A DNA stretch of 64,000 nt from Blautia sp. (GTDB lineage: Bacteria > Bacillota > Clostridia > Lachnospirales > Lachnospiraceae): contig JARIAR010000067.1 of NCBI GenBank assembly GCA_029257805.1, positions 19,672-83,671 of the forward strand. The letters run 5' to 3'. This document shows positions 55,569 to 64,000 of the stretch, one piece after another. Within the stretch, counting starts at the first letter, position 1; each line of letters opens with the position of its first letter. The position numbers were made by a program, and so were the translations under genes. The notes under the pieces are model-generated. The model saw nothing but the letters and a program-made list of their open reading frames with translations. It was not told where the DNA came from and made no database searches.

Positions 55569-57362
55569 ATGGCAAAAAGCAGATTAATCGGCGGCTATCC
55601 AGTTATTGGTATTCGTCCAACTATTGATGGACGTAGAGGCGCTCTTGACGTAAGAGGTTCTCTGGAAGAACAGACCATGAATATGGCAAAATCCGCTGCA
55701 AAACTGTTTGAAGAAAATTTAAGATATTCTAACGGAGAACCGGTAAAAGTTGTAATCGCAGATACTACAATCGGCCGCGTTGGAGAATCTGCAGCATGCG
55801 CAGAGAAATTCCGCAAAGAAGGCGTTGATATTACAGTAACTGTTACTCCATGCTGGTGCTATGGTTCTGAAACAATGGATATGGATCCTCAGACAATCAA
55901 AGCTGTATGGGGCTTCAACGGAACAGAAAGACCGGGAGCTGTATACCTTGCATCTGTTCTTGCTACACATGCACAGAAAGGCCTTCCGGCATTTGGTATT
56001 TACGGACATGATGTTTGCGAAGCAGACGATACATCTATTCCGGAAGACGTACAGGAAAAACTGTTAAGATTTGGTCGTGCAGCAGTTGCAGCTGCTTCCA
56101 TGAGAGGCAAATCTTACTTACAGATCGGTTCTATCTGCATGGGTATCGGCGGATCTATCATTGACTCTGATTTCATCGAATCCTACCTTGGAATGCGTGT
56201 AGAATCTGTTGATGAAGTAGAAATCATCCGTCGTATGACAGAAGGCATCTACGATCATGCTGAATTCGAAAAAGCACTTGCATGGGCAAAAGAAACATGT
56301 ACAATCGGCTTTGACAAGAACCCGGAAGAATTACAGATGACTCCGGAGAAAAAAGAAGAGCAGTTTGAATTTGTTGTTAAAATGGCAGTTATCATCAAAG
56401 AACTGATGAATGGCTGTGACAACCTTGACCCGCAGTTCTCTGAGGAAGCAATCGGACATAATGCTCTGGCAGCTGGTTTCCAGGGACAGAGACAGTGGAC
56501 AGACTTCTATCCAAATGGAGACTTTGCAGAAGCTGTTCTGAATACTTCCTTTGACTGGAACGGAGCAAGAGAACCATATATTCTGGCAACAGAGAATGAC
56601 GTATTAAACGGTCTTGGAATGATGTTCATGAAACTTCTTACAAACCGTGCACAGATGTTTGCAGATGTTCGTACATACTGGAGTCCGGAAGCTGTTAAGA
56701 AAGCAACAGGATATGATCTGGAAGGTATTGCAAAAGAGAACGGTGGATTTATTCACCTTATCAACTCCGGTGCATGCTGCCTTGATGCCTGCGGCGAAGC
56801 AAAAGATGAAAACGGCAATGGCGTAATGAAAGAATGGTGGAACGTAACAGAAGAAGATCAGAAAGCGATCATGGAAGCTACTACATGGAATGCTGCTGAT
56901 AACGGATACTTCCGTGGAGGCGGATTCTCTTCCAGATTTGCTACAAAAGCAGAAATGCCTGCAACTATGATCCGTCTTAACCTTGTAAAAGGTTTAGGAC
57001 CGGTTCTTCAGATCGCAGAAGGATGGACACTTAACCTTCCTGAAGAAGTTTCTGATAAACTTTGGAAACGTACAGACTATACATGGCCATGCACATGGTT
57101 TGCACCAAGATGTACAGGCGAAGGTGCATTCAAAACAGCATATGACGTAATGAATAACTGGGGTGCAAACCACGGTGCAATTTCTTACGGTCACATCGGT
57201 GCAGATCTGATCACTATGTGCTCTATGTTGAGAATTCCGGTTAGCATGCATAATGTTCCGGAAGAAAAAATCTTCCGTCCGGCAGCTTGGAATGCATTCG
57301 GAATGGACAAAGAGGGCGCAGATTACAGAGCTTGCAAAAACTACGGACCTCTTTACAAATAA
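55569..57362 (+). CDS. fucI: L-fucose isomerase
   Basis: 597 residues, close to the 591 of E. coli FucI. Converts L-fucose to L-fuculose (and D-arabinose to D-ribulose) with Mn2+. Family landmarks include [60 protein letters not shown] and [24 protein letters not shown] ribosome site at good distance. Codon choice is more optimised (GC-ending) than in neighbours, pointing to high expression. The kinase fucK and aldolase fucA are not adjacent. A terminator follows, so fucI is monocistronic. Confidence 0.97.
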   Translation: MAKSRLIGGYPVIGIRPTIDGRRGALDVRGSLEEQTMNMAKSAAKLFEENLRYSNGEPVKVVIADTTIGRVGESAACAEKFRKEGVDITVTVTPCWCYGSETMDMDPQTIKAVWGFNGTERPGAVYLASVLATHAQKGLPAFGIYGHDVCEADDTSIPEDVQEKLLRFGRAAVAAASMRGKSYLQIGSICMGIGGSIIDSDFIESYLGMRVESVDEVEIIRRMTEGIYDHAEFEKALAWAKETCTIGFDKNPEELQMTPEKKEEQFEFVVKMAVIIKELMNGCDNLDPQFSEEAIGHNALAAGFQGQRQWTDFYPNGDFAEAVLNTSFDWNGAREPYILATENDVLNGLGMMFMKLLTNRAQMFADVRTYWSPEAVKKATGYDLEGIAKENGGFIHLINSGACCLDACGEAKDENGNGVMKEWWNVTEEDQKAIMEATTWNAADNGYFRGGGFSSRFATKAEMPATMIRLNLVKGLGPVLQIAEGWTLNLPEEVSDKLWKRTDYTWPCTWFAPRCTGEGAFKTAYDVMNNWGANHGAISYGHIGADLITMCSMLRIPVSMHNVPEEKIFRPAAWNAFGMDKEGADYRACKNYGPLYK

Positions 57363-57398
57363 AAAACAAACTGTACGAAGCAGTTAAAATTTAAATTC

Positions 57399-57433
57399 AA
57401 ATGCCGCACAAGGAATTGTGCGGCATTTTTTGT
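57399..57433 (+). terminator. Rho-independent terminator after fucI
   Basis: A 12-bp stem (57399-57410 with 57417-57428), 6-base loop, followed by a T run. Confidence 0.92.
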
Positions 57434-57569
57434 TGTTCAGGAAAGTATTTTAATGTCGGAAAACATCCTTATTTGTCTCGGGAAAAAGATTGCAAGTGTA
57501 GTTGGAGATGCTAAAATAAAAAGTATGAAATAAGAGAAGGAAAAAGTGTGAAAATTTTGGGAGGAAAAA

Positions 57570-58307
57570 ATGAAAGGAAGAAGCAAAATTTTTTGTGTGG
57601 CATTTCTGGCGCTGTTTTGGTGTATACCTGTGTGGGCAGATGTAGGATTCGGTCAAAAAACAGATTATCATACAGATTATTATATGGTTGTGGAATCGAA
57701 AAGTGGAGGCGTTCATCTTTATGCAGATGCAGATACCAGCACTGCCAGGTTAAATCAGGAGCTGATCTTAAATGGGACATCTCTTCATATAAGGGGAGAA
57801 AAAAAGGATGGGGCAGGAAGAGCCTGGGGATTGACAGAGTATCACGGAATGAATGGATTTGTACAGTTGGATGAATTGAAGCCGGTGACGTTAACTGAGG
57901 CAATTCAATCTGAGTTTTCTGAAGAAGGAATAAAAGATGTGGATTATGAACAAGTTGTTTCCTCTGAAGAAGAAAGTGTGAAAGTTTATAGAGGACCTGG
58001 AAAAAAGTTTGGAGAGATTTCCTCTGCAGCAATCAAAAAAGGTGAGACTGTACATATTTCAAAAGAAGTGTTAACAAAGGATGAGGAATTATGGGGAAAA
58101 GTTACCGGAAGAGAAAAAAACGGGTGGATAAAGATGGATAAAAAGATAGAAACCGTTGATATGTCGGTTCCGGAAGAAGAACCGAAAGAAACGTCTGTTG
58201 AAACGGTGGATGGTATTTCTGGATTATTTATGAATCCTGTCTTATGGATTGCAGCCGCAGGCATTTTTCTTGTGCTGGTTTTTTTATATTTTCTTAAATT
58301 AAAATAG
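57570..58307 (+). CDS. Secreted SH3-domain protein with C-terminal anchor helix
   Basis: 245 residues: signal peptide (about 1-23), two SH3-like bacterial domains (about 35-110, ending GMNGFVQLDELKPV; and about 128-195, KVYRGPGKKFGEIS with NGWIKMDKK), a short Glu/Pro linker, then a single TM helix (about 218-240) and a two-Lys end. Bacterial SH3 domains bind peptidoglycan peptides. GGGAGG precedes the ATG. Located between fucI and fucU but terminated on both sides; no link to fucose is evident. Confidence 0.82.
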   Translation: MKGRSKIFCVAFLALFWCIPVWADVGFGQKTDYHTDYYMVVESKSGGVHLYADADTSTARLNQELILNGTSLHIRGEKKDGAGRAWGLTEYHGMNGFVQLDELKPVTLTEAIQSEFSEEGIKDVDYEQVVSSEEESVKVYRGPGKKFGEISSAAIKKGETVHISKEVLTKDEELWGKVTGREKNGWIKMDKKIETVDMSVPEEEPKETSVETVDGISGLFMNPVLWIAAAGIFLVLVFLYFLKLK

Positions 58308-58312
58308 AAAAT

Positions 58313-58353
58313 AAAAAATCCGAACATTGCAAAGGCAAATGTTCGGATTTTTT
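58313..58353. terminator. Bidirectional terminator after the SH3 protein gene
   Basis: A 15-bp perfect stem (58313-58327 with 58339-58353) with A and T runs lies between convergent genes (SH3 protein and fucU). Confidence 0.92.
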
Positions 58354-58401
58354 ATGAAATGAATATGTGTGTATAAACCATAGCCGAAAAAAAGGCTTTG
58401 A

Positions 58402-58845
58402 TTACTTATTGATTACAACACCTTTTTGTAACATTACATTTGCATAAAGTGCTTTTTCGCTTGTAGAAATGATGCAGTAAGAAGTTTTAGCTTCATCATA
58501 AAATGCAAAACGCTCAATGTTTCCTACAGCGTTAGCGCCGCGTTCGTCATGTTTTGCAATGATTTCTTTATATGTGTCCCAGATTGGGGTTTCTACTGTA
58601 TCGCCAGGCATTACTTCCATAAGATTTACCGGATGTTCTACATATGTATCCAGAGGGAAAACAGTTAAGATCGCATCCAGAATTTCAGGAACGCCATGTC
58701 CGTCGCAACGAATTGTAATGGCATTTTTGCCCATGGATTCTACCGGGAAATTTCCATCTGCAATAACAAGGCGGTCGCTGTGACCCATCTCGCATAAAAC
58801 TTTTAATAATTCTGGTGATAAAATTTCAGGAATACCTTTTAACAT
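58402..58845 (-). CDS. fucU: L-fucose mutarotase (FucU/RbsD family)
   Basis: 147 residues from ATG at 58843-58845 (AAGGAG upstream; the longer reading to 58890 has no ribosome site). Starts MLKGIPEILSPELLKVLCEM and has the active-site GHSDRLVIAD and IRCDGHGVPEIL. It interconverts alpha- and beta-L-fucose so that FucI receives the right anomer. The FucU branch is preferred over RbsD by the DGHGVPEILDAI segment. Separated from fucI by the SH3 gene and on the opposite strand. Confidence 0.9.
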   Translation of the reverse strand: MLKGIPEILSPELLKVLCEMGHSDRLVIADGNFPVESMGKNAITIRCDGHGVPEILDAILTVFPLDTYVEHPVNLMEVMPGDTVETPIWDTYKEIIAKHDERGANAVGNIERFAFYDEAKTSYCIISTSEKALYANVMLQKGVVINK

Positions 58846-59008
58846 AATATAACTCCTTTCATACCGCTCTTTTGTGATTTTTAAAATCAAATTAACCTAA
58901 TTTATAGATTAATATTAAAAGGAAAGAAAAACAAGAGAATATTTTCCGATAAAAGATGAAAATTTTATGATAAATAGCGTTTTATAATAAAAATCATTAA
59001 AAGGAAAA

Positions 59009-59037
59009 TTGTAAAATTTAATAAAACATGATACCAT
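59009..59037 (+). promoter_or_regulatory. Weak promoter candidate for the sensor operon
   Basis: TTGTAA (59009-59014), 17-base spacer, TACCAT (59032-59037). A TATAAT further upstream at 58983 has no good -35. Confidence 0.35.
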
Positions 59038-59079
59038 GAGAGAAATAGAGATTTATAAGCAGGGAGATTGGAAACGTAT

Positions 59080-60699
59080 ATGTATCGAATATTACTTGTA
59101 GATGATGAAATCCTGGTACGTGATGCAATCAGAGAAAACATAGACTGGGAAGGAATGGAGTGTGAGCTTGTAGGAGACTGTGAAAACGGGCAGCAGGCCG
59201 CCGCTTTTGTACAGGAGCATGAAGTGGATATTGTGCTTACAGATATATGTATGCCGTATATGGATGGAATGGAATTGAGCCATTTTCTTCATGATAATTA
59301 TCCGGACATTGTAATTGTGATATTTAGTGGCTTTGGGGAATTTGAATATGCAAAAAAAGCAATACAATATAATGTAAGCGAATATATGTTAAAACCTATC
59401 ACAGCTATGGAACTCCGCAAAGTGATTGAAAATATGAAAGAACAGGTAGATAAAAAGCGGAATGAAAAGCAGAAGCTGGAAGACCTTACGAAAACTTCTC
59501 AGGACTACAGAAAAAATGTCCTTGTAATCCGTTCCAAGGCAATAGAAGAACTGGTAAGTTGTACGAGAGATGTGGATGAAAGTCTGAGTGAATTGAAAAA
59601 TATGGGGATTGTTTTGGATGCCCCAAGTTATCGTGTGGCAGTATTTGATATGGATTTATATTCCGAACTCTATTATGTGGATGTGGAAAAACGCCAGGAA
59701 AGTGCCCTTATGGCATTTGTTTTGTTTAATGTAAGTGATGAGATTGTAACAAAAGAACATGCAGGTGTGGCATATCAGGAAGGTAGCAGCAGGGTATGTA
59801 TTCTTTTTGCAGGAAATCGGACAAGAGAGTTTGCAGAAAAAATAAAAAGCATTTGTGAAGAAATAAGAAAACAGGTAAAAGAAGTGATTGGAATAGAAGC
59901 TTCTATTGGAATAGGAAGCTGGGTACGAAAACCGGAAGAACTTTGTTTGTCGTATGCGCTTGCCCAAAAGGGAATTCAGTGCAGATATCTATTAGGAGGA
60001 AATCTTCTGATGGATATGGAAGAACAGAAAACAAATAAAAATCTTTCCATACAGGAAGATTTGAGAGATTTTGCAACAGCAATTAAAATAGGAGACAGAG
60101 AGGAAGTGGAACGCTGTCTTCAGAAAATGGAAAATGAAATAAAAGGGGCTCTTGTAGATAAGAGCAGAGCCTGTATATATCTTCAGCAGATCATTCGTGT
60201 TGCAGGAAATGTATGTGAAAGAGTTGCGGCAGATGTAGATAGTATTGCAGGACAGAGAGAAGAACTGCTCCATCGTGTCACGGAACAGAAAACATTTCAG
60301 CAGGCAATGGAGCTTGTAAGAAAATACACATATTCTGTTTATAATGAACTGCAGACAGTAAATTGTTCCAACGGAAAACGGCAGGCTGCCATGGCAATAG
60401 ATTATATTCAGAATAATTATATGAATCCGGATCTGAGTTTGAACAGTATTTGTTCTTATTTAAATATTAGTACAAGTCATTTCAGTACAATTTTTAAAGA
60501 TATGACAGGGGAGACGTTTGTTGAAGTTTTAACAAGAGTCCGAATGGAAAAGGCAAAAGAACTTTTGGAAAATACAACTTTAAAAAATTATGAAATTGCA
60601 GAAAAAGTAGGATTTTCGGATCCCCATTACTTTGGTATTTCTTTTAAGAAGATGACAGGAAGAACCCCCACAGAATATGCAAGGGAGAGACGTAGATGA
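59080..60699 (+). CDS. YesN-type response regulator with AraC DNA-binding domain
   Basis: 539 residues from ATG 59080; TTG 59068 sits only 1 base after the GGGAG and is unlikely. The receiver domain (about 1-120, Asp55 in VLTDICMPYMDG) is followed by a central regulatory region (about 130-410) and a C-terminal AraC HTH pair (about 435-539, LSLNSICSYLNISTSHFSTI, IAEKVGFSDPHYFGISFKK). It overlaps the histidine kinase by ATGA. Expected to activate the sugar ABC transporter downstream. Confidence 0.93.
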   Translation: MYRILLVDDEILVRDAIRENIDWEGMECELVGDCENGQQAAAFVQEHEVDIVLTDICMPYMDGMELSHFLHDNYPDIVIVIFSGFGEFEYAKKAIQYNVSEYMLKPITAMELRKVIENMKEQVDKKRNEKQKLEDLTKTSQDYRKNVLVIRSKAIEELVSCTRDVDESLSELKNMGIVLDAPSYRVAVFDMDLYSELYYVDVEKRQESALMAFVLFNVSDEIVTKEHAGVAYQEGSSRVCILFAGNRTREFAEKIKSICEEIRKQVKEVIGIEASIGIGSWVRKPEELCLSYALAQKGIQCRYLLGGNLLMDMEEQKTNKNLSIQEDLRDFATAIKIGDREEVERCLQKMENEIKGALVDKSRACIYLQQIIRVAGNVCERVAADVDSIAGQREELLHRVTEQKTFQQAMELVRKYTYSVYNELQTVNCSNGKRQAAMAIDYIQNNYMNPDLSLNSICSYLNISTSHFSTIFKDMTGETFVEVLTRVRMEKAKELLENTTLKNYEIAEKVGFSDPHYFGISFKKMTGRTPTEYARERRR

Positions 60700-62483
60700 A
60701 AGAACCAAAAACGACATTGCGTCTGTGGAAACATTTTAAAAGTATACAAAGTACAATTTTTACGACAGTTGCGATCCTTGTGCTTTCAGCAGTGCTTATT
60801 GTGACCTTGATTTCTGTACGATATACAAATTCGGCTATTTTTGAAAATTCTGTTCTCTATACGCAGACGATTATAAAGCAGTTGAATCAAAATATTGATT
60901 CTTATATCACATATATGGATAACATTGCGTCTGTTGTTTCGGGAAGTGAAGATGCGCAGTACTATTTGTTTGGAGAACAGGAGGAAAGCGGCCATAGAAA
61001 GCGTTTGCTGGAACAGTTTCGGACGATCTTACAGGGGCGGCAGGATATTCGAAACATTGGGCTTGTCTGTGATGCGGGAAAACAGTTATTTAATACAGGC
61101 TATAAATCAAAGAATCCGGATCTTGATCTTTCTACACAGGAATGGTATGAAAATGCAGTTAATAATCCTGGAAAATCAATCCTTACTTCTTCCCATGTAC
61201 AGCATGTGGTAAATGGGGAACGCAGCTGGGTTATTACCTTAAGCCGGGGGATTTCCAATCTTACCGGAAGTAGAACCCATAACGGTGTTGTGTTTATTGA
61301 TCTGAACTACAGTGCAATAAGTGAGTTGTGTGATCAAAACAGCATTGGAGATAAAGGATATGTATTTATAGTGGATCAGGATGGAAATATCGTGTATCAT
61401 CCACAGCAGCAGCAGCTTTATAATGAGCTTCAGACAGAAAATATAGAGGTTGTTATGAAGGCTGATAAGGACACTGTTATAACAGGCAGTGGAGCGCAGG
61501 AAAAAATATACACGATTTCCCGTTCTGATAAAACGGGATGGAGTGTTGTGGGCTGCATGAATGTGGAAGAACTTTTAAAAAGCAGCAAACAGGCACAGCG
61601 ACTTTATGTGATCAGTGCAATTGGGCTTATTATATGTGCGCTGGTTTTATCAAGTTTTCTTGCAAAAAATATTACCTATCCAATACAAAAACTTCGGGAT
61701 TCTATGAAAAAAGTGGAAACAGGTGAGTTTCGGACAGCGGATTTGGAAGTAACATCGGAAAATGAAATTGGAAGTTTGACCAAGTCATTTAACGTGATGA
61801 CTCATCGAATAGAAGAACTGATGGAACAGAATATCCATGAGCAGGAAGAAAAGCGAAAAAGCGAATTAAAAGCGCTGCAGTCTCAGATCAATCCTCATTT
61901 TCTTTATAATACCCTGGATTCTATTATATGGATGGCAGAAGGGAAGAAAAATGAAGAGGTTGTGTTAATGACTGCATCTCTTGCAAGGCTTTTGCGCCAG
62001 AGCATCTCTAATGAAGAGGAGCTGGTTTCTATTGGACAGGAGATGGAGTATGCCAAAAGTTATCTTACGATACAAAAAATGCGCTATAAGGATAAATTGG
62101 AGTTTCAAATTGAAGTAGAACCCGGGATTAAAGGGATAAAAATCATTAAGCTGGTCTTGCAGCCTATTATTGAAAATGCTATTTATCATGGATTAAAGTA
62201 TAAAGACAGCAAGGGACTTCTTATTGTTCGGGGATATCAAAAAGGAGAAAATGCTGTTTTGGAAGTGGAAGATAATGGTGTGGGAATGGATGAAGAAACG
62301 CAGCGGCATATTTTTGAAAAACATAAAGTGAATTATCACTCCAATGGAGTTGGCGTGTATAATGTACAAAAAAGAATGCAGCTTTATTATGGGAAAGATT
62401 ATGGGATTGTTTATGAAAGTGAGAAAAATAAAGGAACAAAAGTAACCATAACGATTCCTATGAATCCGGGAGGCAGGCCATGA
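60696..62483 (+). CDS. YesM/LytS-type sensor histidine kinase
   Basis: 595 residues: TM (about 20-42), extracytoplasmic dCache-like domain (about 45-300), TM (about 305-327), HAMP (about 328-382), His_kinase domain with SQINPHFLYNTLDSI (His401), and HATPase_c with LVLQPIIENAIYHGLKY and DNGVGM. Overlaps the regulator upstream and the binding protein downstream by four bases each, so all three are co-translated. Likely receives the signal from the sugar-binding protein. Confidence 0.94.
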   Translation: MKEPKTTLRLWKHFKSIQSTIFTTVAILVLSAVLIVTLISVRYTNSAIFENSVLYTQTIIKQLNQNIDSYITYMDNIASVVSGSEDAQYYLFGEQEESGHRKRLLEQFRTILQGRQDIRNIGLVCDAGKQLFNTGYKSKNPDLDLSTQEWYENAVNNPGKSILTSSHVQHVVNGERSWVITLSRGISNLTGSRTHNGVVFIDLNYSAISELCDQNSIGDKGYVFIVDQDGNIVYHPQQQQLYNELQTENIEVVMKADKDTVITGSGAQEKIYTISRSDKTGWSVVGCMNVEELLKSSKQAQRLYVISAIGLIICALVLSSFLAKNITYPIQKLRDSMKKVETGEFRTADLEVTSENEIGSLTKSFNVMTHRIEELMEQNIHEQEEKRKSELKALQSQINPHFLYNTLDSIIWMAEGKKNEEVVLMTASLARLLRQSISNEEELVSIGQEMEYAKSYLTIQKMRYKDKLEFQIEVEPGIKGIKIIKLVLQPIIENAIYHGLKYKDSKGLLIVRGYQKGENAVLEVEDNGVGMDEETQRHIFEKHKVNYHSNGVGVYNVQKRMQLYYGKDYGIVYESEKNKGTKVTITIPMNPGGRP

Positions 62484-63484
62484 AAAAATACAGAAAATGG
62501 ATTACAGCAGGCGCTATTGTATTTCTTATAGGCATTGGGCTGTTTTGTGGCTATTATATGCAGCAACAGAAGGAAAACAGAAAATGGAATTTAATTTATA
62601 TTCCAAAAACGGAAGATGGAACAAATGATTTCTGGACGTCTCTTATATCGGGAACGAGAATGGCTGCAAAAGAATATAATGCAGCGTTGGAAATTATGGC
62701 ACCAAAAAGAGAACAGGATATCCAGCAGCAAATAAAATTGCTAGAGAAAGCAATTGAGAAAAATCCGGATGCAATTTTGATCTCTCCCTCAAGCTATTCT
62801 TCAGAAGAATATCAGAAGGCACTGGAAAAAGCGAAAGAACAGGGAATCCTTGTGACGTTCGTAGATTCTTACACCCAGACGGATCAGCAGAATTTAATGG
62901 TTTCTACGGATAACTTAGATGCAGGGCGCAAGCTTGGAGAATATGTGAAAAGCATTTTGACAGAAGATGGAAAGATTGCCATTGTGAGTCATGTGCAGGG
63001 GGTATCCACTGCCATGGAGAGAGAAGAAGGATTTAGAGAGGGCCTGGGAGAACTGGAAAAAAATGTAGTAGAAGTGGTATACAGCGATTCTATGTATGAA
63101 AAATCTTATGATCTTACGATGCAGCTTTTAAAAAAATACCCGGATCTTCAACTAATCGCAGGCATGAATGAATATTCTTCTGTAGGTGCAGCACGTGCGG
63201 TAAAAGACGCAGGGGTACAGAAGAAAGTGAAGATAGTGGGTGTGGACAGTTCTCAGGAAGCAGTGCAGTTTATGGAACAGGGGATTTTTCAGTGCTTTGT
63301 AGTACAGAAGGCTTTTAAAATGGGATATGTAAGCATTCAGGGCACACTGCGGCTTTTGGAAGGGGAAGAAGTGGAGCCGTTTATAGACTCCGGGTGCGAG
63401 GTTGTAACAGCTGAAAATATGTATGAAAGAGAAGTGGAAAAGCTGCTTTTTCCATTTAATACACCGAAGCCTGCAGGGGCATAA
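62480..63484 (+). CDS. Membrane-anchored sugar-binding protein (sensor component)
   Basis: 334 residues with a type I periplasmic-binding fold (Peripla_BP_4, ribose/xylose family). The N-terminus (about 7-27) is a signal-anchor helix without a lipobox or clear cleavage site. DFWTSLISGTRMAAKEYNA and VGVDSSQEAVQFMEQG are family-type ligand-binding segments. Last gene of the regulator/kinase operon, so it likely senses the sugar for the kinase rather than carrying it, as XylFII does with LytS/YesN in clostridia. Ligand unknown. Confidence 0.88.
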   Translation: MKKYRKWITAGAIVFLIGIGLFCGYYMQQQKENRKWNLIYIPKTEDGTNDFWTSLISGTRMAAKEYNAALEIMAPKREQDIQQQIKLLEKAIEKNPDAILISPSSYSSEEYQKALEKAKEQGILVTFVDSYTQTDQQNLMVSTDNLDAGRKLGEYVKSILTEDGKIAIVSHVQGVSTAMEREEGFREGLGELEKNVVEVVYSDSMYEKSYDLTMQLLKKYPDLQLIAGMNEYSSVGAARAVKDAGVQKKVKIVGVDSSQEAVQFMEQGIFQCFVVQKAFKMGYVSIQGTLRLLEGEEVEPFIDSGCEVVTAENMYEREVEKLLFPFNTPKPAGA

Positions 63485-63500
63485 AATAAGATAAAAAAGA

Positions 63501-63546
63501 AAAAGGTTAAAAATTTACGGTATCGTAAATTTTTAACCTTTTTTTA
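63501..63546 (+). terminator. Strong rho-independent terminator after the sensor operon
   Basis: A 19-bp perfect stem (63501-63519 with 63524-63542), 4-base loop, then a T run. Confidence 0.93.
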
Positions 63547-63558
63547 TAAAATATTCCA

Positions 63559-63587
63559 TTAAAATTTTTATAAATAGGACATATAAT
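63559..63587 (+). promoter_or_regulatory. Candidate promoter of the sugar ABC transporter
   Basis: A weak TTAAAA (63559-63564), 17-base spacer and perfect TATAAT (63582-63587). The poor -35 fits activation by the YesN-type regulator. Confidence 0.5.
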
Positions 63588-63600
63588 AATCATAGTTGGC

Positions 63601-63635
63601 AGGCATATCCAATTTTATTTGGATGCAAATAGCCT
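63601..63635 (+). promoter_or_regulatory. Inverted repeat in the transporter leader
   Basis: ATCCAA (63607-63612) pairs with TTGGAT (63619-63624) over TTTTAT, and outer GGC/GCC bases can extend it. It lies downstream of the -10, so it may be an operator or a leader hairpin. Confidence 0.45.
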
Positions 63636-63669
63636 AGAACCAAATAAGGGAAAGAATGGAGGGAGAATC

Positions 63670-64000
63670 GTGGGAGAAGTTATCTTAACCATGAAAGGCA
63701 TTGACAAGTCATTCCCTGGTGTACACGCACTTGACCATGTAGACCTTGAAATCAGAAAAGGCGAAGTTCATGCTCTGATGGGAGAGAACGGAGCTGGTAA
63801 ATCCACACTGATGAAGGTACTCACAGGTATTTACAGCAAGGATTCCGGAACAATTACCTATGAAGGTACAGATGTAGAGTTTTCGAATCCGCGTGAAGCC
63901 CAGGATGCAGGTATTGTAATCGTGCATCAGGAGCTGAATATGATGAATCATCTGACTGTGGCACAGAACATTTTTATCGGACGCGAGATGATGAGCGGAA
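63670..64000 (+). CDS. Sugar ABC transporter ATP-binding protein (RbsA/MglA family), 3' end outside window
   Basis: The first 110 residues are visible. GTG start at 63670 after GGAGGGAG. It opens [20 protein letters not shown] and has Walker [10 protein letters not shown] and the Q-loop VHQELNMM, typical of the double-ATPase subunits of ribose, galactose and xylose importers. Placed directly after a YesN/YesM/binding-protein sensor, which probably controls it. The exact sugar is not fixed by the sequence; galactose, ribose, xylose or fucose are possible. Confidence 0.9.
   Translation, partial: MGEVILTMKGIDKSFPGVHALDHVDLEIRKGEVHALMGENGAGKSTLMKVLTGIYSKDSGTITYEGTDVEFSNPREAQDAGIVIVHQELNMMNHLTVAQNIFIGREMMSG

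Noticed and set aside
57570..58307. SH3 protein as part of the fucose operon
   Set aside because: Strong terminators lie both before and after it, and its domains bind wall peptides rather than sugars.
1..64000. tRNA, rRNA, CRISPR arrays, insertion sequences, attachment sites
   Set aside because: No cloverleaf-like gene, no regularly spaced repeats, no transposase or integrase reading frame and no flanking direct repeats were seen on either strand.

Overview
The window is a low-GC chromosomal segment from an endospore-forming Firmicute, most likely a gut Lachnospiraceae (Blautia/Ruminococcus-like). The evidence is the spore genes gpr and spoIIP, strong AGGAGG ribosome-binding sites, frequent GTG and TTG starts, choline-binding-type cell-wall repeats, and L-fucose genes. 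The block comEC-holA-rpsT-gpr-spoIIP-lepA-hemW follows the order known from Bacillus subtilis. The genus is an inference. I found no tRNA, rRNA, CRISPR array, IS element or prophage.

Layout. 1-2.3 kb: the end of an ABC-2 permease pair. 2.3-8.3 kb: arginine synthesis, with argG facing away from argCJBD across a control region holding three ArgR-type operators. 8.4-12.7 kb: a small DMT-family exporter, a lipoprotein ComEA, and a response regulator/histidine kinase/GerMN-lipoprotein trio. 12.7-28.9 kb: housekeeping block with comEC, holA, rpsT (reverse, UUG start), gpr, spoIIP, lepA, a tiny lipoprotein, hemW, uvrA, mreB, recD2 and comFC. 29.0-33.1 kb: two unknown membrane proteins, then cdaA-cdaR (c-di-AMP synthesis) and an HPr. 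33.1-37.4 kb: two secreted wall enzymes with repeated wall-binding modules, an L,D-transpeptidase and a GH25 lysozyme.

37.4-54.5 kb is the most distinctive region, a surface-polysaccharide cluster. It encodes a WbqC-like protein, an ATP-grasp ligase, a pair of small DMT/SMR-type membrane proteins, a polyprenyl-phosphate-type GT2, a WecE-type sugar transaminase, RmlC, a Wzm/Wzt ABC exporter whose ATPase has a C-terminal glycan-binding domain, a methyltransferase, a kinase-like protein with a C-terminal coiled coil, two tandem double-GT2 glycosyltransferases and a large YfhO-like membrane protein. The methyltransferase, kinase-like/coiled-coil protein and Wzt domain together resemble, split over separate genes, the WbdD-type chain-terminator and export logic of Gram-negative O-antigens. 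The GT2, small-membrane-pair and YfhO set looks like a separate lipid-linked sugar decoration route. This cluster is the best candidate for an undescribed system.

54.5-64 kb: fucose utilisation and sugar sensing. There is an AraC regulator divergent from fucI, an SH3-domain surface protein, a reverse-strand fucU, and then a three-gene sensor (YesN-type regulator, YesM/LytS-type kinase, membrane-anchored sugar-binding protein) placed directly before a sugar ABC-transporter ATPase that runs off the window. Fuculokinase and fuculose-phosphate aldolase are not here.
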